Below are positions 8,568-17,762 of a DNA stretch of 64,000 bases, piece after piece (the stretch's first letter is position 1; each line of letters begins with the position of its first letter). Source of the stretch: Natronobiforma cellulositropha (GTDB lineage: Archaea > Halobacteriota > Halobacteria > Halobacteriales > Natrialbaceae); the NCBI RefSeq assembly GCF_025629245.1, contig NZ_JANZXN010000030.1:62001-126000 (forward strand). The letters are read 5' to 3'. The position numbers were made by a program, and so were the translations under genes. The notes beneath the pieces were generated by a model. The model was not told where the DNA came from, made no database searches, and saw nothing but the letters and a program-made list of their open reading frames with translations.

Positions 8568-9347
8568 TCACTGATAGGAGAGGTTGATCCCGAGGATGTG
8601 CGCCGTATCGCTGACCTGTTTCTCGATCGAGTGCCGGTACGCCTCGTCGTCGTTGAGCCTGCTGTAAGGCCCACAGAGGCTGACCGCCCCCTGGACGGTG
8701 AGCGCACCCGTCTCGTCGGTCCGGATGATCGGTGCAGCCACGGAGGCGACGCCTCTGACGCGCTCCTGTATCTCGAGTACGCACTGACCGCGTTCACGCC
8801 CCTCGAACGACGCGAGCAACTCGTCGGGGTCGGTGATCGTGAACTTCGTCCGGGCGGCCATCCCCCGTTGCTCGAGCAGGTGCCGCGCCCGTTGACGGTC
8901 CATCTCCGCGAGCATCACCTTCCCGGCGGCCGTACAGTGCATCGGAAACGACGACCCGACGTTGAGGTCAGTTTTGATCGCCTGCTGGCCGTTGCGCTGG
9001 TAGAGGATCCACCCTCGTCCGTTCTCCTCGACGGTGAGGTTGACCTGCTCACCCGTCTCCTCGGCGAGCGACTCGATTTCGGCTTTCGACTTCCGGAAGA
9101 TGTCTTTCGCCTCGCGAACGCTCGTCCCGATCTGGAAGAACCGAAGGCCGAGACGGTACGTACCCTCGTCCGCGGAGACGACCTCTCGCTCTTCGAGCGT
9201 CTTGAGGTGGTTGAACGCCGTACTCTTGTTCATCTCCAGCGCCTCGGCGATCTCCGAGAGACCGGCGCGTTCCCGACGTTGCAAGAACTCGACGATCGAA
9301 TACGACCGCTCGACCGCCCGAATCGGGTAGTTTTCCTGGCGTGCCAT
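8568..9347 (-). CDS. IclR family transcriptional regulator
   Basis: The 259-residue protein has an N-terminal winged helix (IVEFLQRRERAGLSEIAEALEMNKSTAFNHLKTLEEREVV, residues 18-57) and a GAF-like effector domain with HCTAAGKVMLAEM and SVAAPIIRTDETGALTVQGAVSLCGP. IclR proteins bind metabolites, often sugar acids or aromatic acids, and control nearby catabolic operons. A CTATATTCC box 29 nt before the ATG fits a leaderless transcript. Its position between the broken importer and the isomerase gene suggests it regulates this catabolic block. The ligand is unknown. Confidence 0.9.
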   Translation of the reverse strand: MARQENYPIRAVERSYSIVEFLQRRERAGLSEIAEALEMNKSTAFNHLKTLEEREVVSADEGTYRLGLRFFQIGTSVREAKDIFRKSKAEIESLAEETGEQVNLTVEENGRGWILYQRNGQQAIKTDLNVGSSFPMHCTAAGKVMLAEMDRQRARHLLEQRGMAARTKFTITDPDELLASFEGRERGQCVLEIQERVRGVASVAAPIIRTDETGALTVQGAVSLCGPYSRLNDDEAYRHSIEKQVSDTAHILGINLSYQ

Positions 9348-9427
9348 AGCCAGCTATACCGAGGCCAGGAATATAGGGCTTGTTCTGCTCTACAAAATCC
9401 ACGCCCGCCAGGACGAGCGTGGCCGGC

Positions 9428-10195
9428 TCACTCCGCACCGAGTGCCCGTAGGTACTCCCGACTCGCCGCCAGATTGTCGTCACCGGCGATCTCGAGCGTC
9501 GTGTACTCGACGCGCCCCTCGAGTGCGTCGTAGACGCCGTCGATGTCGACGACCCCCTCACCGAGCGGGATCGGACTCATTCCACAGCCGTAGATCTCAC
9601 CACGCTGGTCCGCCCAGTCCTCCGGAATGTCCTTCCAGTGGACGTGCTTGATTCGGTCGTCGAAGGTCCGGGCGAACTCCGCCGGATCGGCGCCGCCGAG
9701 CCAGGCGTTGCCGGTGTCGAGGCTGATCCCCACCGTGTCGGGGTACTCGAGTCGCTCGAGCAACGCCTCCATCCCGTCGATCGGGTCGGTCACCGCGCCG
9801 TGGGTTTCGATGAGCAACTCGACGTCGAGCGCGTCGGCCAGGCGGACCGGCTCGTAGAGCTTCTCTGCGGTGGTGAAGAGCTGTTCCTCCCGGGAGAGCG
9901 CTTCACCCCACTCCGTCGTCGGGTCGCCTTCGGTCGTGATCACGTGGTCGACACCCATACCGTCGGCGAGGCGGATCGCCTTCATGATCTCGTCGGTGCC
10001 GTACCGGCTGGGTGCCGCCGGGTCGAGCAGGTTCGCGTGGGCACAGACGCTCGTCACGGTCAGCCCGTGACGCTCGAACTGCTCGCTGACGGCTGCAGGG
10101 TTGTCGTCGAGGCTGACCGTCGCCGAGAAGCCGAACTCCCGGCCCAGTAGCCCGCCGGGGTGGTTGTCCGTCACGTCGGCGTAGTCGAACCCCAT
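9428..10195 (-). CDS. Sugar phosphate isomerase/epimerase (xylose-isomerase-like TIM barrel), frameshifted at its start
   Basis: The frame encodes 255 residues of a TIM-barrel sugar isomerase/AP-endonuclease-family-2 protein: SVCAHANLL, VDHVITTEGDP, LLIETHG, VGISLDTGNAWLGG and KHVHWKDI contain the conserved metal-binding Glu, Asp and His. The ATG at 10195 lies inside the first helix. In-frame codons upstream (to 10294) continue as CFALIDPFEPLDHQLERVAE but offer no start. An ATG at 10266 with GGAGGT 10 nt before it encodes MKIG and then runs out of frame by one base. One base therefore seems missing near 10255-10257. Unless this is a sequencing error, only a product lacking the first strand could be made. 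Confidence 0.75.
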   Translation of the reverse strand: MGFDYADVTDNHPGGLLGREFGFSATVSLDDNPAAVSEQFERHGLTVTSVCAHANLLDPAAPSRYGTDEIMKAIRLADGMGVDHVITTEGDPTTEWGEALSREEQLFTTAEKLYEPVRLADALDVELLIETHGAVTDPIDGMEALLERLEYPDTVGISLDTGNAWLGGADPAEFARTFDDRIKHVHWKDIPEDWADQRGEIYGCGMSPIPLGEGVVDIDGVYDALEGRVEYTTLEIAGDDNLAASREYLRALGAE

Positions 10196-10472
10196 CTCGG
10201 CGACGCGTTCGAGCTGGTGATCGAGCGGTTCAAACGGATCGATGAGCGCAAAGCACCTATCTTCATCAGTCGTGTAACCTCCACGTCGGCGTACTCACCA
10301 CTGCGTGAAATACTTTTGCGTGGTACACCGTGACACTGTGTTCGAAAAACGGGGGTGCCGTCACGGAGGGCGACGAGCAGCGGGTATCCCCCAGCACCGC
10401 AGTAGCGTCCGTCGTCTCGTGTGCGACCCGTCGAGCGCGAACACCGTCACACTGGCCGACGGCCCAGCGTGC

Positions 10473-11381
10473 TCACTCCGCCAGCAGGGCCTGGAACCGG
10501 TCGTACTCGTCTGCGATCCGGTCTTCGTCCGGTTCGCCGTCGTGGACCCAGAGACCCCACCGCCAGGAGTGTGACTCGCCCGCCTCGAGCGTCAGCACCG
10601 ACCGCCAGGTGGGATTCGCCGCGAGGAAGCCGAACGGTTCGGTCATGATGAACCAGTTGACCGGGTGCGGGTCGTTGTCGGGGTGGTCGAACATCGTGAT
10701 TCCGGCGCGCCAGGGCTCGCCAGCGTCGGTCTTTCCGTCGAGTGGGCCGGTGTAATCACACCACGCCCCGGCCGGACCGTCGACGGCCCGCGGCGGGGTG
10801 GTGGTTCCCGGATCGACACCGTCCGGGAGTCGGACCCGTCCATCCGTCAGACTCCGCGCGAAGCGCAGGCTCAGGCCACTGTAGTGGCCGTGGAGCGTCT
10901 CGCTCGACAGCCGCCGGGTCTCCTCGAGCGCGCTCACCGTCTGTTTCCAGGTGACGAGGTAGCCCTCCGCGTCGGGTTCGTAGACGCCGATCGTCCGCCG
11001 GTCTGCGACGAGCGGGTCGCCCTCGTTCGTCTTCCACGTCGCCGTCTGGTCGATCGAGACGCCCTCCGTCGACGTCTCGAGCGTGTAGCCGTCCGGGTCG
11101 GCGTAGCCGTAGGCCCGGCCGGTGGCCGCGTTGATCTCCGACTCCCAGCAGTTGATCCCGTCGACGAGTTTCTGACAGAAGAACAGCCCGAAGTGCCAGG
11201 GGTGGTCGTGGGGGGAGGAGACGATCAGGTTCTCGCCCGGCTTCGTCTCGGTCCCAGGTGGGAGCGCCACGACGTCGAAGCCGGGCTTGCTCCCGTCGGG
11301 TTCCGCGAGGTAGCGCGTCAGGAGGGTGTCGTCCAGGTAGACGCCGATCGAGCCGTCTGCCTCGGTCACGTCGAGTCCCAT
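10473..11381 (-). CDS. DUF6807 (PmoA-like) family protein
   Basis: The 302-residue product matches the PmoA-like/DUF6807 family of beta-sandwich proteins found in sugar catabolic clusters: SSPHDHPWHFGLFFCQKLVDGINCWE near residues 54-79, then a long beta-rich region and AGITMFDHPDNDPHPVNWFI near residues 227-246. The family name derives from an old annotation as methane-oxygenase related; there is no evidence for that activity. Its ATG overlaps the TGA of the Gfo/Idh gene by one base, so the two are co-translated. A carbohydrate-modifying role is inferred from context. Confidence 0.75.
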   Translation of the reverse strand: MGLDVTEADGSIGVYLDDTLLTRYLAEPDGSKPGFDVVALPPGTETKPGENLIVSSPHDHPWHFGLFFCQKLVDGINCWESEINAATGRAYGYADPDGYTLETSTEGVSIDQTATWKTNEGDPLVADRRTIGVYEPDAEGYLVTWKQTVSALEETRRLSSETLHGHYSGLSLRFARSLTDGRVRLPDGVDPGTTTPPRAVDGPAGAWCDYTGPLDGKTDAGEPWRAGITMFDHPDNDPHPVNWFIMTEPFGFLAANPTWRSVLTLEAGESHSWRWGLWVHDGEPDEDRIADEYDRFQALLAE

Positions 11382-12463
11382 CAGCGCAGGGCCTCCCGGG
11401 CGTCGGCGTAGACGTCGTCGATCGTCGTCGCCTCCCCGTCGTTCGCAGCGCTCCGGTAGATGGCCTCGATAGTCGCCATCGTTCCGAGATTGTCCCGGCC
11501 GCTCGAGATCGGTTCCGCACCGGATTCGATGCAGTCGGCGAAGTGTAGGATCTCGTTGACGAACGCGTTCTCGGACGGGAGGTCGGTCGCCGGCGCGGTC
11601 AGCGTCTCGAACGTCTTCCGGCGCTCCGGGTCGTTGGCGGCGTTGATCCGCGGGTCGGGAAGCCCGACGTAGCCCTCGCGCTGGGTCCCCTCCGGAAGGG
11701 TGTGCATCGCTCCCTCGTCACCGAGCAACCAGAACATCTCCGTGTACGGCATCGCGCCAGCGGAGAGCGTGACGAAGAAGTCCGCGACCGTCCCGGACTC
11801 GAACTCGAGCAAGCCGAGCGAGTAGTCTTCCGCGTCGTCGAAGGCGTCGTTCACCTCCCGTTCCCAGGACACCACTCGCTCGACGTCGCCGAGCAAGTAG
11901 CGCAACAGATCGAGTTTGTGGACGCTGTACCCGATGATGCCGCCCCCACCGGACATCGACCCGTCGTAGAGCCAGTGGCCCGGCGGGACCATGTCCTCCT
12001 GGTTGACGAGGGCGTCACACCTCGCGTGCCTGATCGCACCGAGGTCTCCCCGGTCGACTGCCTCCTTCAGCGCGCGGTACGGCGGATAGAATCGCTGCAT
12101 CTGTCCGACCATGAGCCGACAGTCGCGCTCCTCGGCGAGTTCGACCAGTTCGAGACACTCGGCGAGCGACGTGGCGAAGGGCTTCTCGACGAGCACGTGC
12201 TTGCCCGCCTCGAGTGCGGCCTTCGCGACCGGGTAGTGGAGGTGGTGTGGCAACGGAATGTCGACGGCGTCGACGTCGGTCTCCTCGAGAAACACCTCGT
12301 AGTCGCTCCAGTGGTCGACGTCGAACGCCGCCGCGAACTCGCCCGCTGCCGCCTCGTCGACGTCACAGACGCCACCGAGCTGTACCCGGTCCGGGAACCG
12401 TTCGAACGCCGGTTTGTGATGATTTGCAATTCCACCTACGCCTATCAGTCCTACGCGTACCAT
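11381..12463 (-). CDS. Gfo/Idh/MocA family oxidoreductase
   Basis: The 360-residue protein starts with the Rossmann motif VRVGLIGVGGIANHH and has VLVEKPFATS near residue 92, the family EKP motif. The C-terminal domain includes GGGGIIGYSVHKLDLLRYLLG, where the His is the usual catalytic or substrate-binding residue of this family. The ATG at 12463 was chosen because the nucleotide-binding strand begins directly there and a TTTAAA box lies 34 nt upstream. It forms an operon with the DUF6807 gene. The pair probably oxidises a sugar or sugar acid; the substrate is not identifiable. Confidence 0.9.
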   Translation of the reverse strand: MVRVGLIGVGGIANHHKPAFERFPDRVQLGGVCDVDEAAAGEFAAAFDVDHWSDYEVFLEETDVDAVDIPLPHHLHYPVAKAALEAGKHVLVEKPFATSLAECLELVELAEERDCRLMVGQMQRFYPPYRALKEAVDRGDLGAIRHARCDALVNQEDMVPPGHWLYDGSMSGGGGIIGYSVHKLDLLRYLLGDVERVVSWEREVNDAFDDAEDYSLGLLEFESGTVADFFVTLSAGAMPYTEMFWLLGDEGAMHTLPEGTQREGYVGLPDPRINAANDPERRKTFETLTAPATDLPSENAFVNEILHFADCIESGAEPISSGRDNLGTMATIEAIYRSAANDGEATTIDDVYADAREALR

Positions 12464-12487
12464 ACTCGTCTGTACGTATCTCGGGGT

Positions 12488-12503
12488 ATCTTTTAAATAG
12501 ATT
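12488..12503 (-). promoter_or_regulatory. TATA-like promoter for the Gfo/Idh - DUF6807 operon
   Basis: Read on the minus strand, CTATTTAAAAGA is centred about 33 nt before the ATG at 12463. This is the spacing expected for a leaderless haloarchaeal transcript. Confidence 0.55.
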
Positions 12504-13500
12504 TCGCCCAGTTGGCCGAACGGTTCACGGGCGACGACGAACAGGTACTCGGAGTCGAGTATTGTGTGTGTCTGAACGCCACCGTCCCGGGGACCACCGG
12601 TGAACCGGCCGTCGACGGGGGCGGGACACACGTGCCAGTGGAGTCGGCCGGTACACGCTCGAGCGACGGTGACGAGTACTGGCCTCTGTGTTCTGATGGA
12701 CAGAATGCGTCTGCCCGTCAGGGGCACCCGCCGGGACCGATTCTCAGCCCCCGTTACAACCATAGTATTGTAATGGGAGGTGGATTTCACCCGTTCACCC
12801 GCTCGAGCAGACGTGTGAATGTGTAGCAGGATTCGTGGGGAAGAGTACCATGCGTTCGGAACGGTATCCAATCTCTGGCCGAGTGAGCACGCCTCAGTGA
12901 GAATGCTGTGAGATGGCACAGCGTCACTCGAGCTTTCTGTCGGTCCAAACGTCGGGGCGGCCGCCTCGTACCTGCCGACGGCGACCGTGAGACACCGACA
13001 GTCGCGAAGGTGCCCGGACGAGTGAACGGACGTGAGAACTTCACGCACTCGAACCCCGACGTACGGAGAGAGACGTACACCGTAGAGAATACTCGAAAGG
13101 GTGGTACGATCGAAGGGGTCACAGACGGGCGAGAGGACAGAAGGCCGAAGACAGTACCACGAGTGACCGCGGTAGCATGGGTCGAGGGGACACCGGTTCG
13201 TTCTCCGTTCCGCCCTTTCTGTCACCGACGAAGTCCCCCAGCAGAGACACAGTGGGGTCGAAACCACATCTCGAGACGGCTTCCCCCTCTCTCCCCGTAT
13301 AGTCCATATATTTGTTATTTTTGACCACACGTCAGTGTCAGACACTACAGACCCCCGTGCTACCGGATACCCTGTATGGCACCGTCGCCACCAGTGTCTC
13401 GGCAGTCTCGAGCGAATCACCCACTGTACAGCCCCGGAGTCCTGACCGGTTGCGCGCGAAGACGGATACCGGGGGAACGAACGCGCTGGTGGGACGCCTC
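12504..13500. other. About 1 kb without a recognisable gene
   Basis: Open frames in this stretch (for example 12512-12826 and 12908-13324 on the plus strand) encode low-complexity, Arg/Pro/Ser-rich sequence without domains, and do not look like haloarchaeal proteins. An AT-rich run at about 13297-13325 (around TCCATATATTTGTTATTTTTG) could be a promoter or a decayed end of an element. I see no structured RNA. It may be a gene graveyard inside the catabolic block. Confidence 0.4.
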
Positions 13501-14559
13501 TCAGGCCGACTCGAGGTCGGCCCGGACGGTGTCGATGACGCCCCGGAGATAGCCGACGGTGAAGCCACGAGCACGGTGTCGCCAGTCGTCGTCGCCCTCC
13601 ATCAGCGGCACGTGGTCGGGGATGACGACACCATCGTAGCCGATTTCGTGGAGCGTTCTGACGACCTCGACAGTGTCGAAGTTGCCCTCGTCGACGAACG
13701 TCTCGTGAAAGCGCGGGACCGTGCCGACGACGTCTCGAAAGTGGACGAAGACGATCTGCTCGCGCGCACCGAACCGGCGGAGCACGTCGGTGACGTCCTC
13801 GCCCATCTGGGAGAAACAGCCCAGACACAGCTTCAGGCCGTGGTTCTCGCTCGGGACGAGATCCATCGCCCGCTCGAAGGTCTCGACGCTCCGACAGAGC
13901 CGTGGAATCCCACACATCGACTCGAGCACCGGCGGGTCGACCGGGTGCAAGGCGAGGTCGACGCCCGCGGCTTCGGCGACCGGGAGGACGGTCTCGAGGA
14001 AGGACTCGAAGTTGTCCCAGAACTCCGCTTCGGTGTACTCCCGGTCGAGACCGGGGGCGAGTTCGTCGGGAGCCTCGAGGTCGTCGTAGTCGAAACCGGT
14101 GCCGATGGCCCCGCCCCGGAGTTCGACCGGGTCGGTGCGCATGGGGACGAGTCCGCGCGGGTTCCACTGGTAGCCGAGGACCGGAACCCCCGCCTCACCG
14201 AGGTTTCGGATCAGCGTCGTGATCTGTGCGAGCGCCTCGTCGCGGCCGTCACGCCCGAACATGACGTCGCCGTAGAGCGAGTACGGCAGCGACTGAATGC
14301 CCGCGAACGTCAACCCGGCCGCCTCGATGTGAGTCTTCGCGGTCTCGAGCTGGCCGACCGTCGGGATGGCGTCTCGGCCCACCTCGAGTGTGACCTCGGC
14401 CTCGCGATCGTTGAACTCGTCCGGTTCCTCGTCGATGTCGGCGTGGTCGACGAAGACGTCCGTCGCGCCGAGCTGGCGGACGTACCTGAGCCGCGGCCGC
14501 GAGAGCGAGCGCGTCCGCACGCCTACGCGAACGTCGGCGGTGTCTACACCGGAAGCCAT
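13501..14559 (-). CDS. Mannonate dehydratase-like (UxuA family) TIM-barrel protein
   Basis: The 352-residue product resembles mannonate dehydratase: LALHPVDPP followed by a CGIPRLCRS stretch, GLKLCLGCFSQMGEDV, VFVHFRDVVGT and a late GVVIPDHVP correspond to the metal-binding His, Cys, His and Asp positions of the family. The enzyme would remove water from D-mannonate to give 2-keto-3-deoxygluconate, a step of hexuronate breakdown. Members that act on other sugar acids exist, so the substrate is tentative. It lies in the catabolic block with the two Gfo/Idh dehydrogenases and the IclR regulator. Confidence 0.75.
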   Translation of the reverse strand: MASGVDTADVRVGVRTRSLSRPRLRYVRQLGATDVFVDHADIDEEPDEFNDREAEVTLEVGRDAIPTVGQLETAKTHIEAAGLTFAGIQSLPYSLYGDVMFGRDGRDEALAQITTLIRNLGEAGVPVLGYQWNPRGLVPMRTDPVELRGGAIGTGFDYDDLEAPDELAPGLDREYTEAEFWDNFESFLETVLPVAEAAGVDLALHPVDPPVLESMCGIPRLCRSVETFERAMDLVPSENHGLKLCLGCFSQMGEDVTDVLRRFGAREQIVFVHFRDVVGTVPRFHETFVDEGNFDTVEVVRTLHEIGYDGVVIPDHVPLMEGDDDWRHRARGFTVGYLRGVIDTVRADLESA

Positions 14560-14607
14560 GTGTACACTCGGACACCCGGAGACTAAACGGTAGGGGTGAA
14601 CGCTCGA

Positions 14608-16644
14608 TCACGACACTCGAGTCTGGCTGGCGGGTAGCGTCACGGAGAAGGTCGCCCCATCACCGGGAGTAGAATCGACCCGGATCTCGCCGCCGTGTCG
14701 CTCGACGATCCGCTTGCACATCGCGAGACCGATGCCCGTTCCGGGGTGGTCGTCGTTACGGTGAAGGCGCTGGAACACGTCGAAGACCCGCTCGTGATCG
14801 TCGGGGTCGATACCGATGCCCTCGTCTCGAACCGAGACGATCCAGGAATCAGCCGCACGTTCTGCAGAGACGTGAACCCGCGGCGGCTCCTCGCCAGCGT
14901 ACTCGAGTGCGTTCGAGAGGAGGTTCTGGAACAGCTGGCGGAGTTGACTGGCGTCGCCGTCGACCGACGGCAGCGGCTCGAGGGTGACCTCGGCGGCCGT
15001 CTCCTCGACCTGTGCCCGGAGGTCTGCGAGCGCGTACTCGACGACGGCGTCGAGGTCGACTCGCTCGAAGTCGTCACCCTGCGTCTCGACGCGGGAGTAC
15101 GCGAGGAGACTCGAGACCATCTCCTGCATGCGGTAGGCACCGTCGACGGCGAGGTCGACGAACTCCCGGCCGTCTTCACCGAGGACGTCGCCGTACCCGT
15201 GCTCGAGGAGACCGAGGTAGCCCGAGATGGTCCGCAACGGTTCCTGCAGGTCGTGGCTGTCGACGTAGGCGAACTGCTCGAGGCGCTCGTTCGAGGCTTC
15301 GACCCGGTCGATGGTCTCGCTGAGACGGGTTTCGAAGCGCCGTCGTTCGATCGCTGTCGCGACGACGACCGAGACGCTCTGTAAGACCGCGACGTCGTGT
15401 GCCGGAAACTGACGCGGTGCGCTGTCGTGAACGCCGAGGATGCCCCAGGGCTCGTCGGCCGGGCCGACCACCACGGTGATGCCGCTCCGGATACCGTGGT
15501 CGACCAGGAGCCGGGGGTGAGTGAATCGGGCCTCCGGGCCGAGGTCTTCGACCACGACTGGCTCGCCAGCACACAGCGTGTAGCCCGCCTGTGAGGTCGT
15601 CTCCGTCGCGGGGATAGTATCCGTTCCGATGCGCTCGTCACCCCAGCCGACGCCAGCGCGGAGTGTGAGGGTGTCGGTCTCTGCGTCGAGTTCGAGCAGC
15701 TGACAGAACTCCGCGCCCGTCGCCGCAGCGGTAATCTCGACGACCTTCTCGAAGAAGTCGTCTAAGTCACTCGTCTCGAGGGCGAGCTGGGCGAGATAGG
15801 CGACCGACTCTTGCTGTGAGACCTTCACCGCGAGGGTACGCTGGGCTTCCTTCATCGCAGAGACGTCCCGGAATAGCCCGACGAAGTAGTGGCGGTCGTT
15901 GGCGACGAATTCAGCCAGCGAGATGCCGAGTGGCACCTCGTGGCCGTCCCGGTGTTTCCCCGGCAGTTCGATAGCCTGCCACTCGCGGTGCCGCTCACCC
16001 GTCTCGAGGTAGCGTTCGACCGCCTCGAGATGGTGACGCCTGTGACGGGCAGGGATAATGCGGACGATGCGCTCGCCGACCAGGTCGTCGGGAGCGTAGC
16101 CGAGGATGGTCTCGACGGCGGGGTTGGCGTACTGGATGCGGCTGTCGGTGTCGAGGACGATGATCCCGTCAGGGACGGCCGCCGCCAGTGCTGCGAACGT
16201 CTTCCCGTACGTCGACGCCACCGGTGAAGACCCGAGCGCCGACGGAGGGGACTCACCGGTGACGATGCCGACGAGGGCCGCGTTCTCGTCTCCGGCGTGG
16301 TCGACTCGCTCGAGGTGGACCTCGCAGTCGACGGCGTCACCGCCACCGGTTCGAAACGTGAACGTCGGTCTCGAGTGGGCGTCAGCGTCGACGGCGGCCA
16401 GTACCGTCTCGGCCGTCCCCTCGCCCGCAAGGACGCTCGAGAGTGACGTCTCGAGGAGCGCAGCGCGCGGTCGGCCAACCAGCGAGACGAACTCGTCGGT
16501 GACGGTCAGGAAGGTTCCGGACGCCGACAGCGTGAAACCGGCAGCCGACGCAGCCGTGAGCAGGGAACCCACCCGTTCGACGGAGAGGCTCCCGCGGGGC
16601 CGGTCAGCCGGAGAGGGCGACCGGTCGGACGATCCTGTCGTCAT
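14608..16644 (-). CDS. PAS/GAF sensor histidine kinase
   Basis: The 678-residue soluble kinase has a degenerate N-terminal PAS-like region (about 40-130), a clear PAS domain (about 145-270, with YANPAVETILGYAPDDLVGE), a GAF domain (about 285-435, with PWGILGVHD), a HisKA dimerisation domain with the phospho-acceptor His464 in FAYVDSHDLQEPLR, and a HATPase domain with the N box LFQNLLSNALEYA and the G boxes DEGIGI and GTGIGLAMCKRIV. No membrane segments are seen, so it senses a cytoplasmic signal. I prefer the ATG at 16644 over a GTG at 16653 because it lies 30 nt after a CTTATA box. No response regulator is adjacent. Confidence 0.9.
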   Translation of the reverse strand: MTTGSSDRSPSPADRPRGSLSVERVGSLLTAASAAGFTLSASGTFLTVTDEFVSLVGRPRAALLETSLSSVLAGEGTAETVLAAVDADAHSRPTFTFRTGGGDAVDCEVHLERVDHAGDENAALVGIVTGESPPSALGSSPVASTYGKTFAALAAAVPDGIIVLDTDSRIQYANPAVETILGYAPDDLVGERIVRIIPARHRRHHLEAVERYLETGERHREWQAIELPGKHRDGHEVPLGISLAEFVANDRHYFVGLFRDVSAMKEAQRTLAVKVSQQESVAYLAQLALETSDLDDFFEKVVEITAAATGAEFCQLLELDAETDTLTLRAGVGWGDERIGTDTIPATETTSQAGYTLCAGEPVVVEDLGPEARFTHPRLLVDHGIRSGITVVVGPADEPWGILGVHDSAPRQFPAHDVAVLQSVSVVVATAIERRRFETRLSETIDRVEASNERLEQFAYVDSHDLQEPLRTISGYLGLLEHGYGDVLGEDGREFVDLAVDGAYRMQEMVSSLLAYSRVETQGDDFERVDLDAVVEYALADLRAQVEETAAEVTLEPLPSVDGDASQLRQLFQNLLSNALEYAGEEPPRVHVSAERAADSWIVSVRDEGIGIDPDDHERVFDVFQRLHRNDDHPGTGIGLAMCKRIVERHGGEIRVDSTPGDGATFSVTLPASQTRVS

Positions 16645-16667
16645 CAACGGCACTGGGATAGCGATAG

Positions 16668-16681
16668 GTATAAGTATTTCC
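16668..16681 (-). promoter_or_regulatory. TATA-like promoter of the histidine kinase gene
   Basis: On the minus strand, AATACTTATACC ends about 25 nt before the ATG at 16644. The surrounding 16.66-16.80 kb gap is very AT-rich and also contains paired CTATAG palindromes near 16770-16785. Confidence 0.5.
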
Positions 16682-16802
16682 CATGTGCAGGAAAACTACC
16701 AGAATTTGAGGATAGACATAGCATATATACCTCCAAAGAGTGTTATTTTGTCCACCTATATAGACCTATAGTGTTCTATAGTCAAGAATTCAGCGACGGT
16801 CA

Positions 16803-17762
16803 CTATGAGAACTCCTCGAGGAGTTCCTCGCCGAACGTCTCGATGAACGCCTCCTGCTCGGTGTTGACGTTGTGGAGGTAACAGCGGTCGACACTGAGGT
16901 CGGCGTCGGCGCGAAGCCACTCGAGGTGGTCGTCGAGATCGGCGGAGACGCGGACGTTCGCTTCGACCTGTTGCTCGCCGATTTCCTCGCTGAGTTCGTC
17001 GAACGAGGCGGGCGTCCGTAGCTCCTGGGTGACCGGTCCCGGGACGCAGTTGCTCCGCCACTGGTCGACGGCCCCCTCGAGTGCGCGTGCGTCGTCTTCG
17101 TGGTAGGAGAGCTGGACCTTCAGGTAGACCGGTTTCTCGGGAGCGCGCTCGCGAAACGCCTCGACGCGGGCGGCGTCTGCCTCCTGGTCGGGCGTGCCGA
17201 CCGTGATCATGCCGTCGGCCCACTCGGCCAACCAGGCCGCCGTCTCCGTCGAGAGCGCCGCACCGATCACCGGTGGCGGCGTCTCCGGGCGAGTGAACAG
17301 CGTCGCCTCCTCGACGGTCACCCGGCCGTGGTGGGTGACGGTCTCGCCGTCCCAGAGGCGACGCAGCACGTCGACACACTCCTCGAGTCTGGCGTTTCGC
17401 TCGGCTTTGACCGGCCAGTCGGTGCCGACCACACCCTCGTTGAGCAGCTGGCCACTGCCCACCGAGAGCCAGAACCGCTCGGGGTACTGCTCGCGGAGCG
17501 TCGCCGCCGCCTGCGCGACGATCGCGGGGTGGTAGCGGTAGCCGGGTGCGTTGACCGTCCCGAAGGTCATCGAGGTCGCCTCCATCGCCGAGCCGAGCCA
17601 CGACCAGACGAACCCCGACTCGCCCTGGCGCTCGCTCCAGGGGTGGAAGTGGTCGGAGGCCATCGCGTGCTCGAACCCGCACGCGTCTGCGAGACGGACG
17701 CACTCGAGGAGGTCACTCGGCGCGAACTGTTCGTGCGAGGCGTGGTAGCCGAAGTCGGTCAT
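16803..17762 (-). CDS. LLM-class F420/flavin-dependent oxidoreductase (FGD-like)
   Basis: The 319-residue product is a luciferase-like monooxygenase-fold enzyme. FGYHASHEQFAPSDLLECV at the N-terminus, MASDHFHPW, and FWLSVGSGQLLNE are typical of the branch related to F420-dependent glucose-6-phosphate dehydrogenase. Such enzymes transfer hydride between substrate and F420 (or FMN). The start at 17762 was chosen because homology begins right after it; earlier in-frame codons encode a basic, Pro-rich stretch. The 149-nt gap to the kinase gene downstream is AT-rich. The physiological substrate is unknown. Confidence 0.85.
   Translation of the reverse strand: MTDFGYHASHEQFAPSDLLECVRLADACGFEHAMASDHFHPWSERQGESGFVWSWLGSAMEATSMTFGTVNAPGYRYHPAIVAQAAATLREQYPERFWLSVGSGQLLNEGVVGTDWPVKAERNARLEECVDVLRRLWDGETVTHHGRVTVEEATLFTRPETPPPVIGAALSTETAAWLAEWADGMITVGTPDQEADAARVEAFRERAPEKPVYLKVQLSYHEDDARALEGAVDQWRSNCVPGPVTQELRTPASFDELSEEIGEQQVEANVRVSADLDDHLEWLRADADLSVDRCYLHNVNTEQEAFIETFGEELLEEFS

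Noticed and set aside
12908-13324. 138-codon plus-strand frame
   Set aside because: Basic, low-complexity sequence without domain, promoter or ribosome site; composition is unlike other proteins here.
11381-14167. A single 928-codon open frame on the minus strand
   Set aside because: Only the last 360 codons match a family (Gfo/Idh/MocA). The upstream part is Arg/Pro-rich, covers a noncoding kilobase and the 3' part of another gene in antisense, and a promoter lies just before the ATG at 12463.
13312-14586. 424-codon plus-strand frame
   Set aside because: It is the complement of the mannonate-dehydratase-like gene, which has clear motifs; the plus-strand product shows none.
16750-16790. CTATAG palindromes as an insertion-sequence end
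   Set aside because: Very short and AT-rich, with no partner repeat or transposase nearby; more likely part of the promoter gap.
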